A stretch of 64,000 nucleotides of DNA, from positions 27,382,920 through 27,446,919 of the forward strand of contig NC_049984.1 of the NCBI RefSeq assembly GCF_000003815.2, given 5' to 3'. Within the stretch, counting starts at the first letter, position 1. Each line of letters starts with the position of its first letter. This document shows, in pieces, positions 53,360 through 64,000 of the stretch. A program made the translations under genes and the position numbers. Origin of the DNA: Branchiostoma floridae. Taxonomy: Eukaryota > Chordata > Leptocardii > Amphioxiformes > Branchiostomatidae. Under the pieces are notes generated by a model, which did no database searches, was not told the DNA's origin, and was given only the letters and a program-made list of their open reading frames with translations.

Positions 53360-54130
53360 AGGCACATTTGATTTAAGTTGATCTGACGCATTTCTGTTAC
53401 TAGAGATTGGTAGTACATGTAAATGTCTTTGAAGACTTGGTGATTGAACAATTTGAGATCTAAAACAAATGACATGCGTCAAATATAGCCAACATATCAT
53501 TCCAATATCAAACTGGTCACGTGTCTAGTACTGTACCACATTGTTTATAAATCTAAATCTATATAACGTTCCCAGGTCATATGTTTAACACTGGACATGA
53601 TGTTGACGCATGGCCGTTTATCCCCTACAACCTTCCCAACACTACCGCAATATGTATTTTGCAATCTATCCAGATTGCAAGACGATTTGTGATGTCGACA
53701 CAAAAACAACAATGCTGAAGAAAGTGAAGCAGTGCTGATAAAATCCACATCAGCATGAAACGGCTCAACTATTTACTTGGCCGACAAAAAGTGCGGAGAT
53801 AGAAGGAAAAGATTCCACAGTTTACCGCACTAACGCCCAGGTTTACAATACCCAGGAAAATGATTGTGAGGCAAGTCACATGATTGAGACTCATTTCAGA
53901 AGAAATAACTCTCCACACAATGTAGACAGAAAGATGATAAAGTCAACAATTCAGCGAATACGGTGAGGTGTATGGTGTTACTGCCCTCTAATCCATATTT
54001 GCTTTGCTTGATATCCCAGACCCTGATCAGACAACACTTAACATGAAATTGGCTGCTGCTAGCGAGGTGTACGTGGAAGAAAACAAGCGGAGAACAGCTA
54101 CATTAGCAGGAGTTTAACGACTGTAACGGA
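53360..54130. other. Stretch without genes
   Basis: No coding or repeat signals beyond short frames. Confidence 0.3.
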
Positions 54131-54404
54131 CAGAAATTGTGTTGTAGTTAAGCATGTCTAGTAGTGGTTCATTCTGGGAAAGCCCGTTTCAGGCAGTTAC
54201 AAGAAAAATAGGTCACCTCCCCACAGGAGAGCATTCAGTGACAGTGCCTGTGACGTAAAGTAGGACCATATTTGGAGACTAAGGAACCAGGAAGTGAAAC
54301 CATCTCCATTTAAGAATGTAAGAACAACGAGGAACTCTCAGAAACTACCTGATGACAATAGTCTTTGGAATGTATGAGTCATATTACGAAGGACTTCCTG
54401 TCCA

Positions 54405-54665
54405 GTAAGGTATATAAAGGACACCAAAGTTCTCTGACTTGGTCAGTCTGTTCGAGTTGGCCAGTCAGTGTGTCTGAGACCAAGAAGTGCGGTCGGTCTG
54501 TGGAAGGAAGTCTATCCGTCTGTTTGTGTTCAACTGGTCAAGTAAGTCATAGTTATCTTATACATTAACACAATGTCCTAACGCTTCGGACACCTAAGGT
54601 ATTGATTGTTGATAGCGTAATGGTTATAGTGTTGTATCTGACTTAACTTGTCGTGATAATAAACT
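54405..54665 (+). promoter_or_regulatory. TATA box and downstream poly(A) signal, possible LTR
   Basis: 'aggtatataaagg' (54411-54420) is a strong TATA element. An AATAAA follows at about 54658. The 250-bp spacing of TATA, transcribed leader and poly(A) signal is LTR-like, but end repeats were not identified. Confidence 0.3.
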
Positions 54666-54841
54666 ACTATACACAAGAATGCAGAATCCAGTGATTGAAC
54701 ATTATTTCTTCTTGATTATATTGATAATTAAGGACATTAAAGCAGAACTGGGTATCGTTACACGGCATTATCTCTGGGCCAGTCTGAGGCAAAGTATCAT
54801 CAGGAACAAGAGCAAAAGGAACGAAACATTATTTGTGGCCT

Positions 54842-54984
54842 TGACATCCAGCAAACTCATCTAACTGAACTGAACCAGCCTCCACTGAGCCAGAGGCACA
54901 GTCCCCGAAGTCTGGGTTTCCAAGAGGCTTGACAGCTGTTATACTTAAGACCTGACTAACAGAACCAGAGTATGCTGAATGTCC
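54842..54984. repeat. Stem-loop repeat, copy 3 (short form)
   Basis: Only the hairpin core is present, without the flanks shared by copies 1 and 2. The central 70 bases ('ctgagccagaggcacagtcc' to 'ccaagaggct') are almost identical to the other copies. The arms changed to TGACATCCAGC and GCTGAATGTCC, with one A-T to G-C pair replaced on both sides. Confidence 0.7.
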
Positions 54985-55924
54985 TGCCATTGCCAATAAT
55001 TTTGCTCTGTCACCTGTTTATATTTGGATGTGTATGGAAGACAACATTGCAACAGCTCCTGTTGTTCCCATCAAGGGGCTGGTTGGTTGTCTCAGCATCC
55101 TGCTGTAGGTATAAGATGATTTCCAGACTTGATGCTGAACACTTCAAAGATCACCAGACCCATGTGGCATCTTGTACCTATGGGTTGACCTGTGAGACAG
55201 AAATGTTCATATTATTGTAAAGAATCAACAGTCGAGATTGTTCAATTAAATTAGAAAGTATCAATAAGCTTAAAACATTATACATATTTTCTCTGTTACA
55301 ACTGTGGCTGAGCATGATACATGCACATACATGCTCTCACTCTACCCGTTCTAATTCTACAGACAAGCGTGGTTACCTTTACAACATCGAGTTTAAGTTA
55401 ACGCACAGTGCATCTCAAAATCTGAGGACATTACAAATTTGGTAGCACTTTAACCCTTTAAAATCAAAATGCCACGTCAGGAACTTTCACTAATGAAGAC
55501 GGTTTACATAACCCAGTGAATACAAAGAACCCGTATGACCTGACCACACCACACCGGTCGGTAACAGAAACGGACCTTCACACACAAAAACATCACTGAA
55601 ACATCGTCCACAACCTCTGGGTAAAAATGATCGAGGTTGTGTTTTAAATACGCCAGTATCGTCGAGGATTTCAGACAAACTTTATCCTTTCCCTGACTTT
55701 TTAATTTAACGCCAGAGATTTCCCCCACAAATTTCTCCCCGACATGACCCTCACCAAAAACCAGTTTTCCTCGCCGTTAATATTTTTTTCCAGTTTCAAA
55801 TTGCAATGTACTAATTAACCACCGAAACAGCTATACTATAAGATGACAAGAAAGATTTCTGAGGCACAATGAAGTAAAATAAGAAGACAAGATTTGGTGA
55901 CACAGATGTCCGCCCTCACCTCAC
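54985..55924. other. Stretch without genes before the tandem array
   Basis: Short frames only. Sequence becomes array at 55925. Confidence 0.3.
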
Positions 55925-56403
55925 AAGGTCTCAGAACACAGTTTTTCGGGTATGGGGATTTACATGGTTAAGGACCCCAAAGTGAGGTGGTTCGACGACT
56001 CAAAACCTATAGTAGGGTGCAGATACAATTCACAAGAATTTAGTATGTTGAAGTTGAGGGTACAAGCTACAAAATATCTGAAGATGAGCATAGATTTGCC
56101 GGCTCGTTTTTCTATAACAGACACTTTGATTTCACCCCCAGCGGAGGTCATGGAACTGCAGGCGGCGAACAGGAAGTGCCGGTAACATATCAAGGCGCAA
56201 ATTCCCGCCGGCCGAAAAAGCGACGTAATCCAACTTATACAGTATGAACGCCGATGTATTCCTCTACTATTCACCACAGATTCCACCTCGCTGTCGTGCA
56301 CGGAAGAATAAATACGGCCTTTGCAAGTACCGCGATGCACTATTTTAACCCGAACTACTTTTGGGGACGGGGGTCGCGGATAATTACTGTGTTATGAGAC
56401 CTT
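55925..56403. mobile_element. TIR element (MITE-like), copy 1
   Basis: Ends are AAGGTCTCAGAACACAG and CTGTGTTATGAGACCTT, exact complements except one base. The left flank is unique sequence, so the element edge coincides with the array edge. A minus-strand frame of 126 codons (55960-56340) and a plus frame of 77 codons are open but lack any transposase signature. Superfamily unresolved, and no target-site duplication could be demonstrated. Confidence 0.7.
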
Positions 56404-56699
56404 AAGCCAACTTGACCTTGGATTTCTTTACGTTCATACAATAAAACTAGTCAAGATACAAAACCGTACCAAATTTTACAGCAGAAATCCAAATGGTTCC
56501 TGAGATATGGCCAACTTTGCACTTTGGCGCCTAGCACAGGTGTCGGCACTGTACAAGGACTATCTGAGGGGCCGCTAATTGGTCTCATTATCTCAACAAA
56601 CTTGATATTCTGGTTGACTTTTTCTGTTATAAGGAGCTTGACAGACCACATTCTACCGTTCTGAGTGATTGGGGTTGGGGGTTTGTCTTTTTTAGGGCG

Positions 56700-56800
56700 G
56701 AAAAAGGGGGGGGGGAGTCGAGCGGGCTTTAGACCGCACTAAGTCCTATACTTAAGCATAGGGAACGGTCTAGGCGGCCGTTGCCATGGTAACGGCGGGT
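56700..56800. promoter_or_regulatory. Spacer module: poly-G, 43-bp palindrome and RFX X-box
   Basis: Each spacer has 9-15 G's. Then comes a palindrome with arms TAGACCG/CGGTCTA, inner CCTAT/ATAGG and centre CTTAAG (56730-56772), then GTTGCCATGGTAAC. The last is a near-perfect palindromic RFX-family X-box at 56780-56793, repeated at 57767, 58750, 59737, 62323 and 63307 (each 14 bp). RFX factors bind this motif in animals. Regulation in this array is inference. Confidence 0.6.
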
Positions 56801-56907
56801 CAGACGGTAACGAAAATGTTACAGTTCAAGTCAGCCGAGGTCAATTACCAACATATCGGTCAAATTTAATGTGCTTGTCCGTCCCTGGGGAATTCACGCT
56901 GTGGATG

Positions 56908-57386
56908 AAGGTCTCAGAACACAGTTTTTCGGGTATGGGGATTTACATGGTTAAGGACCCCAAAGTGAGGTGGTTCGACGACTCAAAACCTATAGTAGGG
57001 TGCAGATACAATTCACAAGAATTTAGTATGTTGAAGTTGAGGGTACAAGCTACAAAATATCTGAAGATGAGCATAGATTTGCCGGCTCGTTTTTCTATAA
57101 CAGACACTTTGATTTCACCCCCAGCGGAGGTCATGGAACTGCAGGCGGCGAACAGGAAGTGCCGGTAACATATCAAGGCGCAAATTCCCGCCGGCCGAAA
57201 AAGCGACGTAATCCAACTTATACAGTATGAACGCCGATGTATTCCTCTACTATTCACCACAGATTCCACCTCGCTGTCGTGCACGGAAGAATAAATACGG
57301 CCTTTGCAAGTACCGCGATGCACTATTTTAACCCGAACTACTTTTGGGGACGGGGGTCGCGGATAATTACTGTGTTATGAGACCTT
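56908..57386. mobile_element. TIR element, copy 2
   Basis: 479 bp, same TIRs. Carries 'gatttcac', which leaves a 99-codon plus-strand frame that starts in the preceding spacer. Confidence 0.7.
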
Positions 57387-57894
57387 AAGCCAACTTGACC
57401 TTGGATTTCTTTACGTTCATACAATAAAACTAGTCAAGATACAAAACCGTACCAAATTTTACAGCAGAAATCCAAATGGTTCCTGAGATATGGCCAACTT
57501 TGCACTTTGGCGCCTAGCACAGGTGTCGGCACTGTACAAGGACTATCTGAGGGGCCGCTAATTGGTCTCATTATCTCAACAAACTTGATATTCTGGTTGA
57601 CTTTTTCTGTTATAAGGAGCTTGCCAGACCACATTCTACCGTTCTGAGTGATTGGGGTTGGGGGTTTGTCTTTTTTAGGGCGGAAAAAGGGGGGGGGGGG
57701 GGAGTCGAGCGGGCTTTAGACCGCACTAAGTCCTATACTTAAGCATAGGGAACGGTCTAGGCGGCCGTTGCCATGGTAACGGCGGGTCAGACGGTAACGA
57801 AAATGTTACAGTTCAAGTCAGCCGAGGTCAATTACCAACATATCGGTCAAATTTAATGTGCTTGTCCGTCCCTGGGGAATTCACGCTGTGGATG

Positions 57895-58373
57895 AAGGTC
57901 TCAGAACACAGTTTTTCGGGTATGGGGATTTACATGGTTAAGGACCCCAAAGTGAGGTGGTTCGACGACTCAAAACCTATAGTAGGGTGCAGATACAATT
58001 CACAAGAATTTAGTATGTTGAAGTTGAGGGTACAAGCTACAAAATATCTGAAGATGAGCATAGATTTGCCGGCTCGTTTTTCTATAACAGACACTTTGAT
58101 TTGACCCCCAGCGGAGGTCATGGAACTGCAGGCGGCGAACAGGAAGTGCCGGTAACATATCAAGGCGCAAATTCCCGCCGGCCGAAAAAGCGACGTAATC
58201 CAACTTATACAGTATGAACGCCGATGTATTCCTCTACTATTCACCACAGATTCCACCTCGCTGTCGTGCACGGAAGAATAAATACGGCCTTTGCAAGGAC
58301 CGCGATGCACTATTTTAACCCGAACTACTTTTGGGGACGGGGGTCGCGGATAATTACTGTGTTATGAGACCTT
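57895..58373. mobile_element. TIR element, copy 3
   Basis: 479 bp. Carries 'gatttgac', which shortens the plus frame to 82 codons while the minus frame stays open (Glu to Gln). One extra T-to-P change in the minus frame. Confidence 0.7.
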
Positions 58374-58877
58374 AAGCCAACTTGACCTTGGATTTCTTTA
58401 CGTTCATACAATAAAACTAGTCAAGATACAAAACCGTACCAAATTTTAGAGCAGAAATCTAAATGGTTCCTGAGATATGGCCAACTTTGCACTTTGGCGC
58501 CTAGCACAGGTGTCGGCACTGTACAAGGACTATCTGAGGGGCCGCTTATTGGTCTCATTATCTCAACAAACTTGATATTCTGGTTGACTTTTTCTGTTAT
58601 AAGGAGCTTGACAGACCACATTCTACCGTTCTGAGTGATTGGGGTTGGGGGTTTGTCTTTTTTAGGGCGGAAAAAGGGGGGGGGGAGTCGAGCGGGCTTT
58701 AGACCGCACTAAGTCCTATACTTAAGCATAGGGAACGGTCTAGGCGGCCGTTGCCATGGTAACGGCGGGTCAGACGGTAACGAAAATGTTACAGTTCAAG
58801 TCAGCCGAGGTCAATTACCAACATATCGGTCAAATTTAATGTGCTTGTCCGTCCCTGGGGAATTCACGCTGTGGATG

Positions 58878-59356
58878 AAGGTCTCAGAACACAGTTTTTC
58901 GGGTATGGGGATTTACATGGTTAAGGACCCCAAAGTGAGGTGGTTCGACGACTCAAAACCTATAGTAGGGTGCAGATACAATTCACAAGAATTTAGTATG
59001 TTGAAGTTGAGGGTACAAGCTACAAAATATCTGAAGATGAGCATAGATTTGCCGGCTCGTTTTTCTATAACAGACACTTTGATTTCACCCCCAGCGGAGG
59101 TCATGGAACTGCAGGCGGCGAACAGGAAGTGCCGGTAACATATCAAGGCGCAAATTCCCGCCGGCCGAAAAAGCGACGTAATCCAACTTATACAGTATGA
59201 ACGCCGATGTATTCCTCTACTATTCACCACAGATTCCACCTCGCTGTCGTGCACGGAAGAATAAATACGGCCTTTGCAAGTACCGCGATGCACTATTTTA
59301 ACCCGAACTACTTTTGGGGACGGGGGTCGCGGATAATTACTGTGTTATGAGACCTT
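58878..59356. mobile_element. TIR element, copy 4
   Basis: 479 bp, identical in type to copy 2, exactly 1970 bp away. Confidence 0.7.
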
Positions 59357-59864
59357 AAGCCAACTTGACCTTGGATTTCTTTACGTTCATACAATAAAAC
59401 TAGTCAAGATACAAAACCGTACCAAATTTTACAGCAGAAATCCAAATGGTTCCTGAGATATGGCCAACTTTGCACTTTGGCGCCTAGCACAGGTGTCGGC
59501 ACTGTACAAGGACTATCTGAGGGGCCGCTAATTGGTCTCATTATCTCAACAAACTTGATATTCTGGTTGACTTTTTCTGTTATAAGGAGCTTGCCAGACC
59601 ACATTCTACCGTTCTGAGTGATTGGGGTTGGGGGTTTGTCTTTTTTAGGGCGGAAAAAGGGGGGGGGGGGGGAGTCGAGCGGGCTTTAGACCGCACTAAG
59701 TCCTATACTTAAGCATAGGGAACGGTCTAGGCGGCCGTTGCCATGGTAACGGCGGGTCAGACGGTAACGAAAATGTTACAGTTCAAGTCAGCCGAGGTCA
59801 ATTACCAACATATCGGTCAAATTTAATGTGCTTGTCCGTCCCTGGGGAATTCACGCTGTGGATG

Positions 59865-60150
59865 AAGGTCTCAGAACACAGTTTTTCGGGTATGGGGATT
59901 TACATGGTTAAGGACCCCAAAGTGAGGTGGTTCGACGACTCAAAACCTATAGTAGGGTGCAGATACAATTCACAAGAATTTAGTATGTTGAAGTTGAGGG
60001 TACAAGCTACAAAATATCTGAAGATGAGCATAGATTTGCCGGCTCGTTTTTCTATAACAGACACTTTGATTTGACCCCCAGCGGAGGTCATGGAACTGCA
60101 GGCGGCGAACAGGAAGTGCCGGTAACATATCAAGGCGCAAATCCCGCCGC
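59865..60150. mobile_element. TIR element, copy 5 (truncated)
   Basis: Type of copy 3. Breaks off at 'caaatcccgccgc' before an N, with one T lost from 'aattcccgcc'. Probably an assembly join, not a biological end. Confidence 0.7.
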
Positions 60151-61466
60151 NCCTTTCTTTAACCTTTTTCTGTCTGCAAAGGTTGTCAGATAAGAGAACT
60201 CATAAAGGCTACATTACTGCACTTATTGCTCCTGGTTGAGCACAAATGAAATGTAATAACTCCACAATTCACTCCTGCCCGAGAGAGGCTACGGGCTCCT
60301 GGTAGCAATAACTGCCCTTTCATTGACACCTAAAGCGGTCCAACCTGAGAGCCTTGGATTTAGCTGCATAAGAATAATATCAGCTGGATATCATAATGAT
60401 TTCTGTGATAATTTCTGTCAAAGAAGTGTCACCTTGGATATGTGCGAGGTAGGTAAAGTCTTGCTGCAAGTTCCTAATTGTGCACAAGTGAGCCCAGAGG
60501 ACTTAGTCAATAAAATGAGCAGCAAGAGACATTTCAAGTACTTCTAGAAGACCCTATTTACCATTACACATACACTGATGTGTGTGATCTTACAAAATAC
60601 ACTTCAATTTCCTAACAACACACAAAGTTTCTAATGAAAGTCTTCAGTGAGAGACCAAATATCTTTTCCATAGATCTCTGCCAGCTTACTTCAAGCTAAT
60701 ATCATGGGCGATACTTGGCTTTTCTACATGCACATGAAAATAGCAGGTGAAGAAGAAAGACTGGCACATGTATATACATCAAGTATTCTGTCTCCCCCTC
60801 CATCTTTATGCCAAGAAGTCCCTCAAACCAATAAGTCTCTCAAACCAAGAAGTCTCTCAAATCAAAGTCCCCAAAACAAAAAAGTCTCTCAAAGTCAAAC
60901 CAGACAGAATCCAGACAGTCTGAACTTATACTGTTATAGGTCAACATGTGTTCTCAATAGCAGAGGTCCCTTTTATCTGTCCTACTTTATGGAAGACCTC
61001 TTTCGAAACTTAGAAGTTCAGGTTTCCTGAAAACTCATCAACAAAATCTTTCCAAGGTGTCTAATAAATCAGAAAGTTGTCCATAAAATTTAACATTCTG
61101 TAGATGCCCCCTATGTGTAAGTTTTAGCGGTAACAACATGAGTAATTCTTCATTCTTTAAGTATAACACTACCATGTGTAGCTTCTCGAATGGACAATAT
61201 TAATTAGCAATAGATAAATTGAGTTATCCAGAATATGATCTATGGCAGCTGAACATTTTTCAGTGCCAAGTCACCACATAAGGAAAACTCAAGGTCGGCT
61301 CTGCATGTGTACAACTTTGCTGAGCATTTAGACTGCCTGAAGGGATAGCAATTTTGATAAATGGGTTTGGTGGAAAGGAGTGAGGGAGGAGCTAAAAAGG
61401 AGCTGAGGTGCCTTGTTGTGTTTTCACTGCATGAACTGGGGAGGGGCGACAATTCTACAAGTAATG
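60151..61466. other. Unique segment between the two arrays
   Basis: Starts with a single N at 60151. A short tandem phrase 'aagtctctcaaacc' recurs about five times at 60811-60896. Frames at 60323-60547 and 60704-61030 are open but lack domains. Confidence 0.5.
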
Positions 61467-61945
61467 AAGGTCTCAGAACACAGTTTTTCGGGTATGGGGA
61501 TTTACATGGTTAAGGACCCCAAAGTGAGGTGGTTCGACGACTCAAAACCTATAGTAGGGTGCAGATACAATTCACAAGAATTTAGTATGTTGAAGTTGAG
61601 GGTACAAGCTACAAAATATCTGAAGATGAGCATAGATTTGCCGGCTCGTTTTTCTATAACAGACACTTTGATTTGACTCCCAGCGGAGGTCATGGAACTG
61701 CAGGCGGCGAACAGGAAGTGCCGGTAACATATCAAGGCGCAAATTCCCGCCGGCCGAAAAAGCGACGTAATCCAACTTATACAGCATGAACGCCGATGTA
61801 TTCCTCTACTATTCACCACAGATTCCACCTCGCTGTCGTGCACGGAAGAATAAATACGGCCTTTGCAAGTACCGCGATGCACTATTTTAACCCGAACTAC
61901 TTTTGGGGACGGGGGTCGCGGATAATTACTGTGTTATGAGACCTT
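61467..61945. mobile_element. TIR element, copy 6
   Basis: 479 bp with complete TIRs. Left flank 'caagtaatg' is unique sequence. Confidence 0.7.
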
Positions 61946-62450
61946 AAGCCAACTTGACCTTGGATTTCTTTACGTTCATACAATAAAACTAGTCAAGATA
62001 CAAAACCGTACCAAATTTTAGAGCAGAAATCCAAATGGTTCCTGAGATATGGCCAACTTTGCACTTTGGCGCCTAGCACAGGTGTCGGCACTGTACAAGG
62101 ACTATCTGAGGGGCCGCTAATTGGTCTCATCATCTCAACAAACTTGATATTCTGGTTGACTTTTTCTGTTATAAGGAGCTTGCCAGACCACATTCTACCG
62201 TTCTGAGTGATTGGGGTTGGGGGTTTGTCTTTTTTAGGGCGGAAAAGGGGGGGGGGGGAGTCGAGCGGGCTTTAGACCGCACTAAGTCCTATACTTAAGC
62301 ATAGGGAACGGTCTAGGCGGCCGTTGCCATGGTAACGGCGGGTCAGACGGTAACGAAAATGTTACAGTTCAAGTCAGTCGAGGTCAATTACCAACATATC
62401 GGTCAAATTTAATGTGCTTGTCCGTCCCTGGGGAATTCACGCTGTGGATG

Positions 62451-62929
62451 AAGGTCTCAGAACACAGTTTTTCGGGTATGGGGATTTACATGGTTAAGGA
62501 CCCCAAAGTGAGGTGGTTCGACGACTCAAAACCTATAGTAGGGTGCAGAAACAATTCACAAGAATTTAGTATGTTGAAGTTGAGGGTACAAGCTACAAAA
62601 TATCTGAAGATGAGCATAGATTTGCCGGCTCGTTTTTCTATAACAGACACTTTGATTTGACCCCCAGCGGAGGTCATGGAACTGCAGGCGGCGAACAGGA
62701 AGTGCCGGTAACATATCAAGGCGCAAATTCCCGCCGGCCGAAAAAGCGACGTAATCCAACTTATACAGCATGAACGCCGATGTATTCCTCTACTATTCAC
62801 CACAGATTCCACCTCGCTGTCGTGCACGGAAGAATAAATACGGCCTTTGCAAGTACCGCGATGCACTATTTTAACCCGAACTACTTTTGGGGACGGGGGT
62901 CGCGGATAATTACTGTGTTATGAGACCTT
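62451..62929. mobile_element. TIR element, copy 7
   Basis: 479 bp. Has 'gcagaaacaatt' where copies 1-6 have 'gcagatacaatt'. Confidence 0.7.
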
Positions 62930-63434
62930 AAGCCAACTTGACCTTGGATTTCTTTACGTTCATACAATAAAACTAGTCAAGATACAAAACCGTACCAAAT
63001 TTTAGAGCAGAAATCCAAATGGTTCCTGAGATATGGCCAACTTTGCACTTTGGCGCCTAGCACAGGTGTCGGCACTGTACAAGGACTATCTGAGGGGCCG
63101 CTAATTGGTCTCATCATCTCAACAAACTTGATATTCTGGTTGACTTTTTCTGTTATAAGGAGCTTGCCAGACCACATTCTACCGTTCTGAGTGATTGGGG
63201 TTGGGGGTTTGTCTTTTTTAGGGCGGAAAAGGGGGGGGGGGGAGTCGAGCGGGCTTTAGACCGCACTAAGTCCTATACTTAAGCATAGGGAACGGTCTAG
63301 GCGGCCGTTGCCATGGTAACGGCGGGTCAGACGGTAACGAAAATGTTACAGTTCAAGTCAGTCGAGGTCAATTACCAACATATCGGTCAAATTTAATGTG
63401 CTTGTCCGTCCCTGGGGAATTCACGCTGTGGATG

Positions 63435-63913
63435 AAGGTCTCAGAACACAGTTTTTCGGGTATGGGGATTTACATGGTTAAGGACCCCAAAGTGAGGTGG
63501 TTCGACGACTCAAAACCTATAGTAGGGTGCAGAAACAATTCACAAGAATTTAGTATGTTGAAGTTGAGGGTACAAGCTACAAAATATCTGAAGATGAGCA
63601 TAGATTTGCCGGCTCGTTTTTCTATAACAGACACTTTGATTTGACCCCCAGCGGAGGTCATGGAACTGCAGGCGGCGAACAGGAAGTGCCGGTAACATAT
63701 CAAGGCGCAAATTCCCGCCGGCCGAAAAAGCGACGTAATCCAACTTATACAGCATGAACGCCGATGTATTCCTCTACTATTCACCACAGATTCCACCTCG
63801 CTGTCGTGCACGGAAGAATAAATACGGCCTTTGCAAGTACCGCGATGCACTATTTTAACCCGAACTACTTTTGGGGACGGGGGTCGCGGATAATTACTGT
63901 GTTATGAGACCAT
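63435..63913. mobile_element. TIR element, copy 8
   Basis: Same as copy 7 up to GAGACC at 63911. The last two TIR bases and the next roughly 36 bases differ from all other copies, then the spacer resumes at 'tacaataaaactag'. Confidence 0.7.
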
Positions 63914-64000
63914 AACCTGCAATATTGCAATTTTGTAATAACTCTTTACAATAAAACTAGTCAAGATACAAAACCGTACCAAATTTTAGAGCAGAAATCC

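Larger units (their letters stand above)
55925..60150. repeat. Tandem array 1 (units 983/987 bp)
   Basis: Element starts at 55925, 56908, 57895, 58878 and 59865 (spacing 983, 987, 983, 987). The unit is a 479-bp TIR element plus a 504-508-bp spacer. Length alternates with the poly-G tract (short, long, short, long). Other marks alternate too (gcttgac / gcttgcc in the spacer, ttcac / ttgac in the element from copy 2 on), so the recent amplification unit was a 1970-bp dimer. The fifth element is cut at an N (60151). Identity is near complete by eye. Confidence 0.95.
61467..64000. repeat. Tandem array 2 (984-bp units, runs off the window)
   Basis: Elements start at 61467, 62451 and 63435, spacing 984 and 984. 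All carry the 'ttgac' variant and 'agcatgaacgcc' (array 1 has 'agtatgaacgcc'), so the arrays homogenised separately. The first element begins at the TIR just as in array 1. Confidence 0.93.

Noticed and set aside
52799-53500. 233-codon minus-strand gene through the minisatellite
   Set aside because: Openness follows from a 45-bp (multiple of 3) repeat. The product is a low-complexity repeat with no start context or domain.
54610-54650. tRNA-like A box ('tagcgtaatggtta')
   Set aside because: No B box (GGTTCRANTCC) or cloverleaf can be found downstream.
55960-56340. 126-codon minus-strand protein repeated in every array unit
   Set aside because: Conservation is explained by recent amplification. 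Differences between copies are all missense, and there is no transposase or other signature, so coding is not supported.

Overview
This is a eukaryotic, almost certainly invertebrate metazoan, genome segment. Recognisable coding pieces are short and exon-like, with polypyrimidine tract/AG and GT splice borders. There are no bacterial operons, and most of the DNA is non-coding or mobile-element debris. The mix fits a marine invertebrate such as a cephalochordate: Ty3/gypsy, Penelope-like, DIRS-type tyrosine recombinase, KDZ, hAT, Harbinger-type DDE, DUF7869- and DUF6589-type proteins, SWIM fingers and a YqaJ-like nuclease. The species is an inference and cannot be proven from the window. No complete host gene, tRNA, rRNA or CRISPR array was found. 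Two assembly gaps (6265-6364, 21762-21861) and one isolated N (60151) interrupt the sequence.

Layout: 0.3-4 kb holds two foldback structures made of four copies of a Penelope-like N-terminal module. 4.9-8.9 kb has diverged tandem repeats, three transposon-type exons and a Kelch-repeat fragment on the minus strand. 10-17 kb has an inverted dispersed repeat (partner at 46.6 kb), a GC-rich repeat encoding an acidic protein, a gag relic, a PPxY-rich reading frame, a hAT-like transposase relic, a gypsy pol fragment and a SWIM-finger protein. 18-20.3 kb has a protein kinase N-lobe, a RecQ-type helicase C-terminus and a decayed second kinase N-lobe. 22.4-24.3 kb has a DUF7869-type exon followed by seven direct copies of an 18-bp motif. 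25.4-29.6 kb has a gypsy reverse transcriptase cut by a stem-loop repeat, a DUF6589-like gene with a preserved intron, a LINE RT fragment and a tyrosine recombinase relic. 30-41 kb is a patchwork of single exons (SWIM/HMGXB3-like, DUF4218-like, KDZ) plus a minus-strand restriction-like endonuclease domain. 42-50 kb has a KDZ exon, gypsy pieces, a candidate LTR, a Harbinger-type DDE transposase, an integrase zinc-binding fragment and a YqaJ-like fragment. 52.9-53.4 kb is a 45-bp minisatellite.

The right end (55.9-64 kb) is two tandem arrays of units of about 984 bp. Each unit is a 479-bp element with 17-bp terminal inverted repeats (TIRs) plus a 504-508-bp spacer. The spacer carries a poly-G tract, a 43-bp palindrome and an RFX-type X-box. 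Both arrays begin exactly at the element's TIR, which suggests amplification by recombination between element copies. Many coding fragments have frameshifts, so most are pseudogenes. The items most worth following up are the 18-bp motif cluster next to the DUF7869 exon, the element-bounded X-box array, and a three-copy stem-loop repeat with one covarying base pair.
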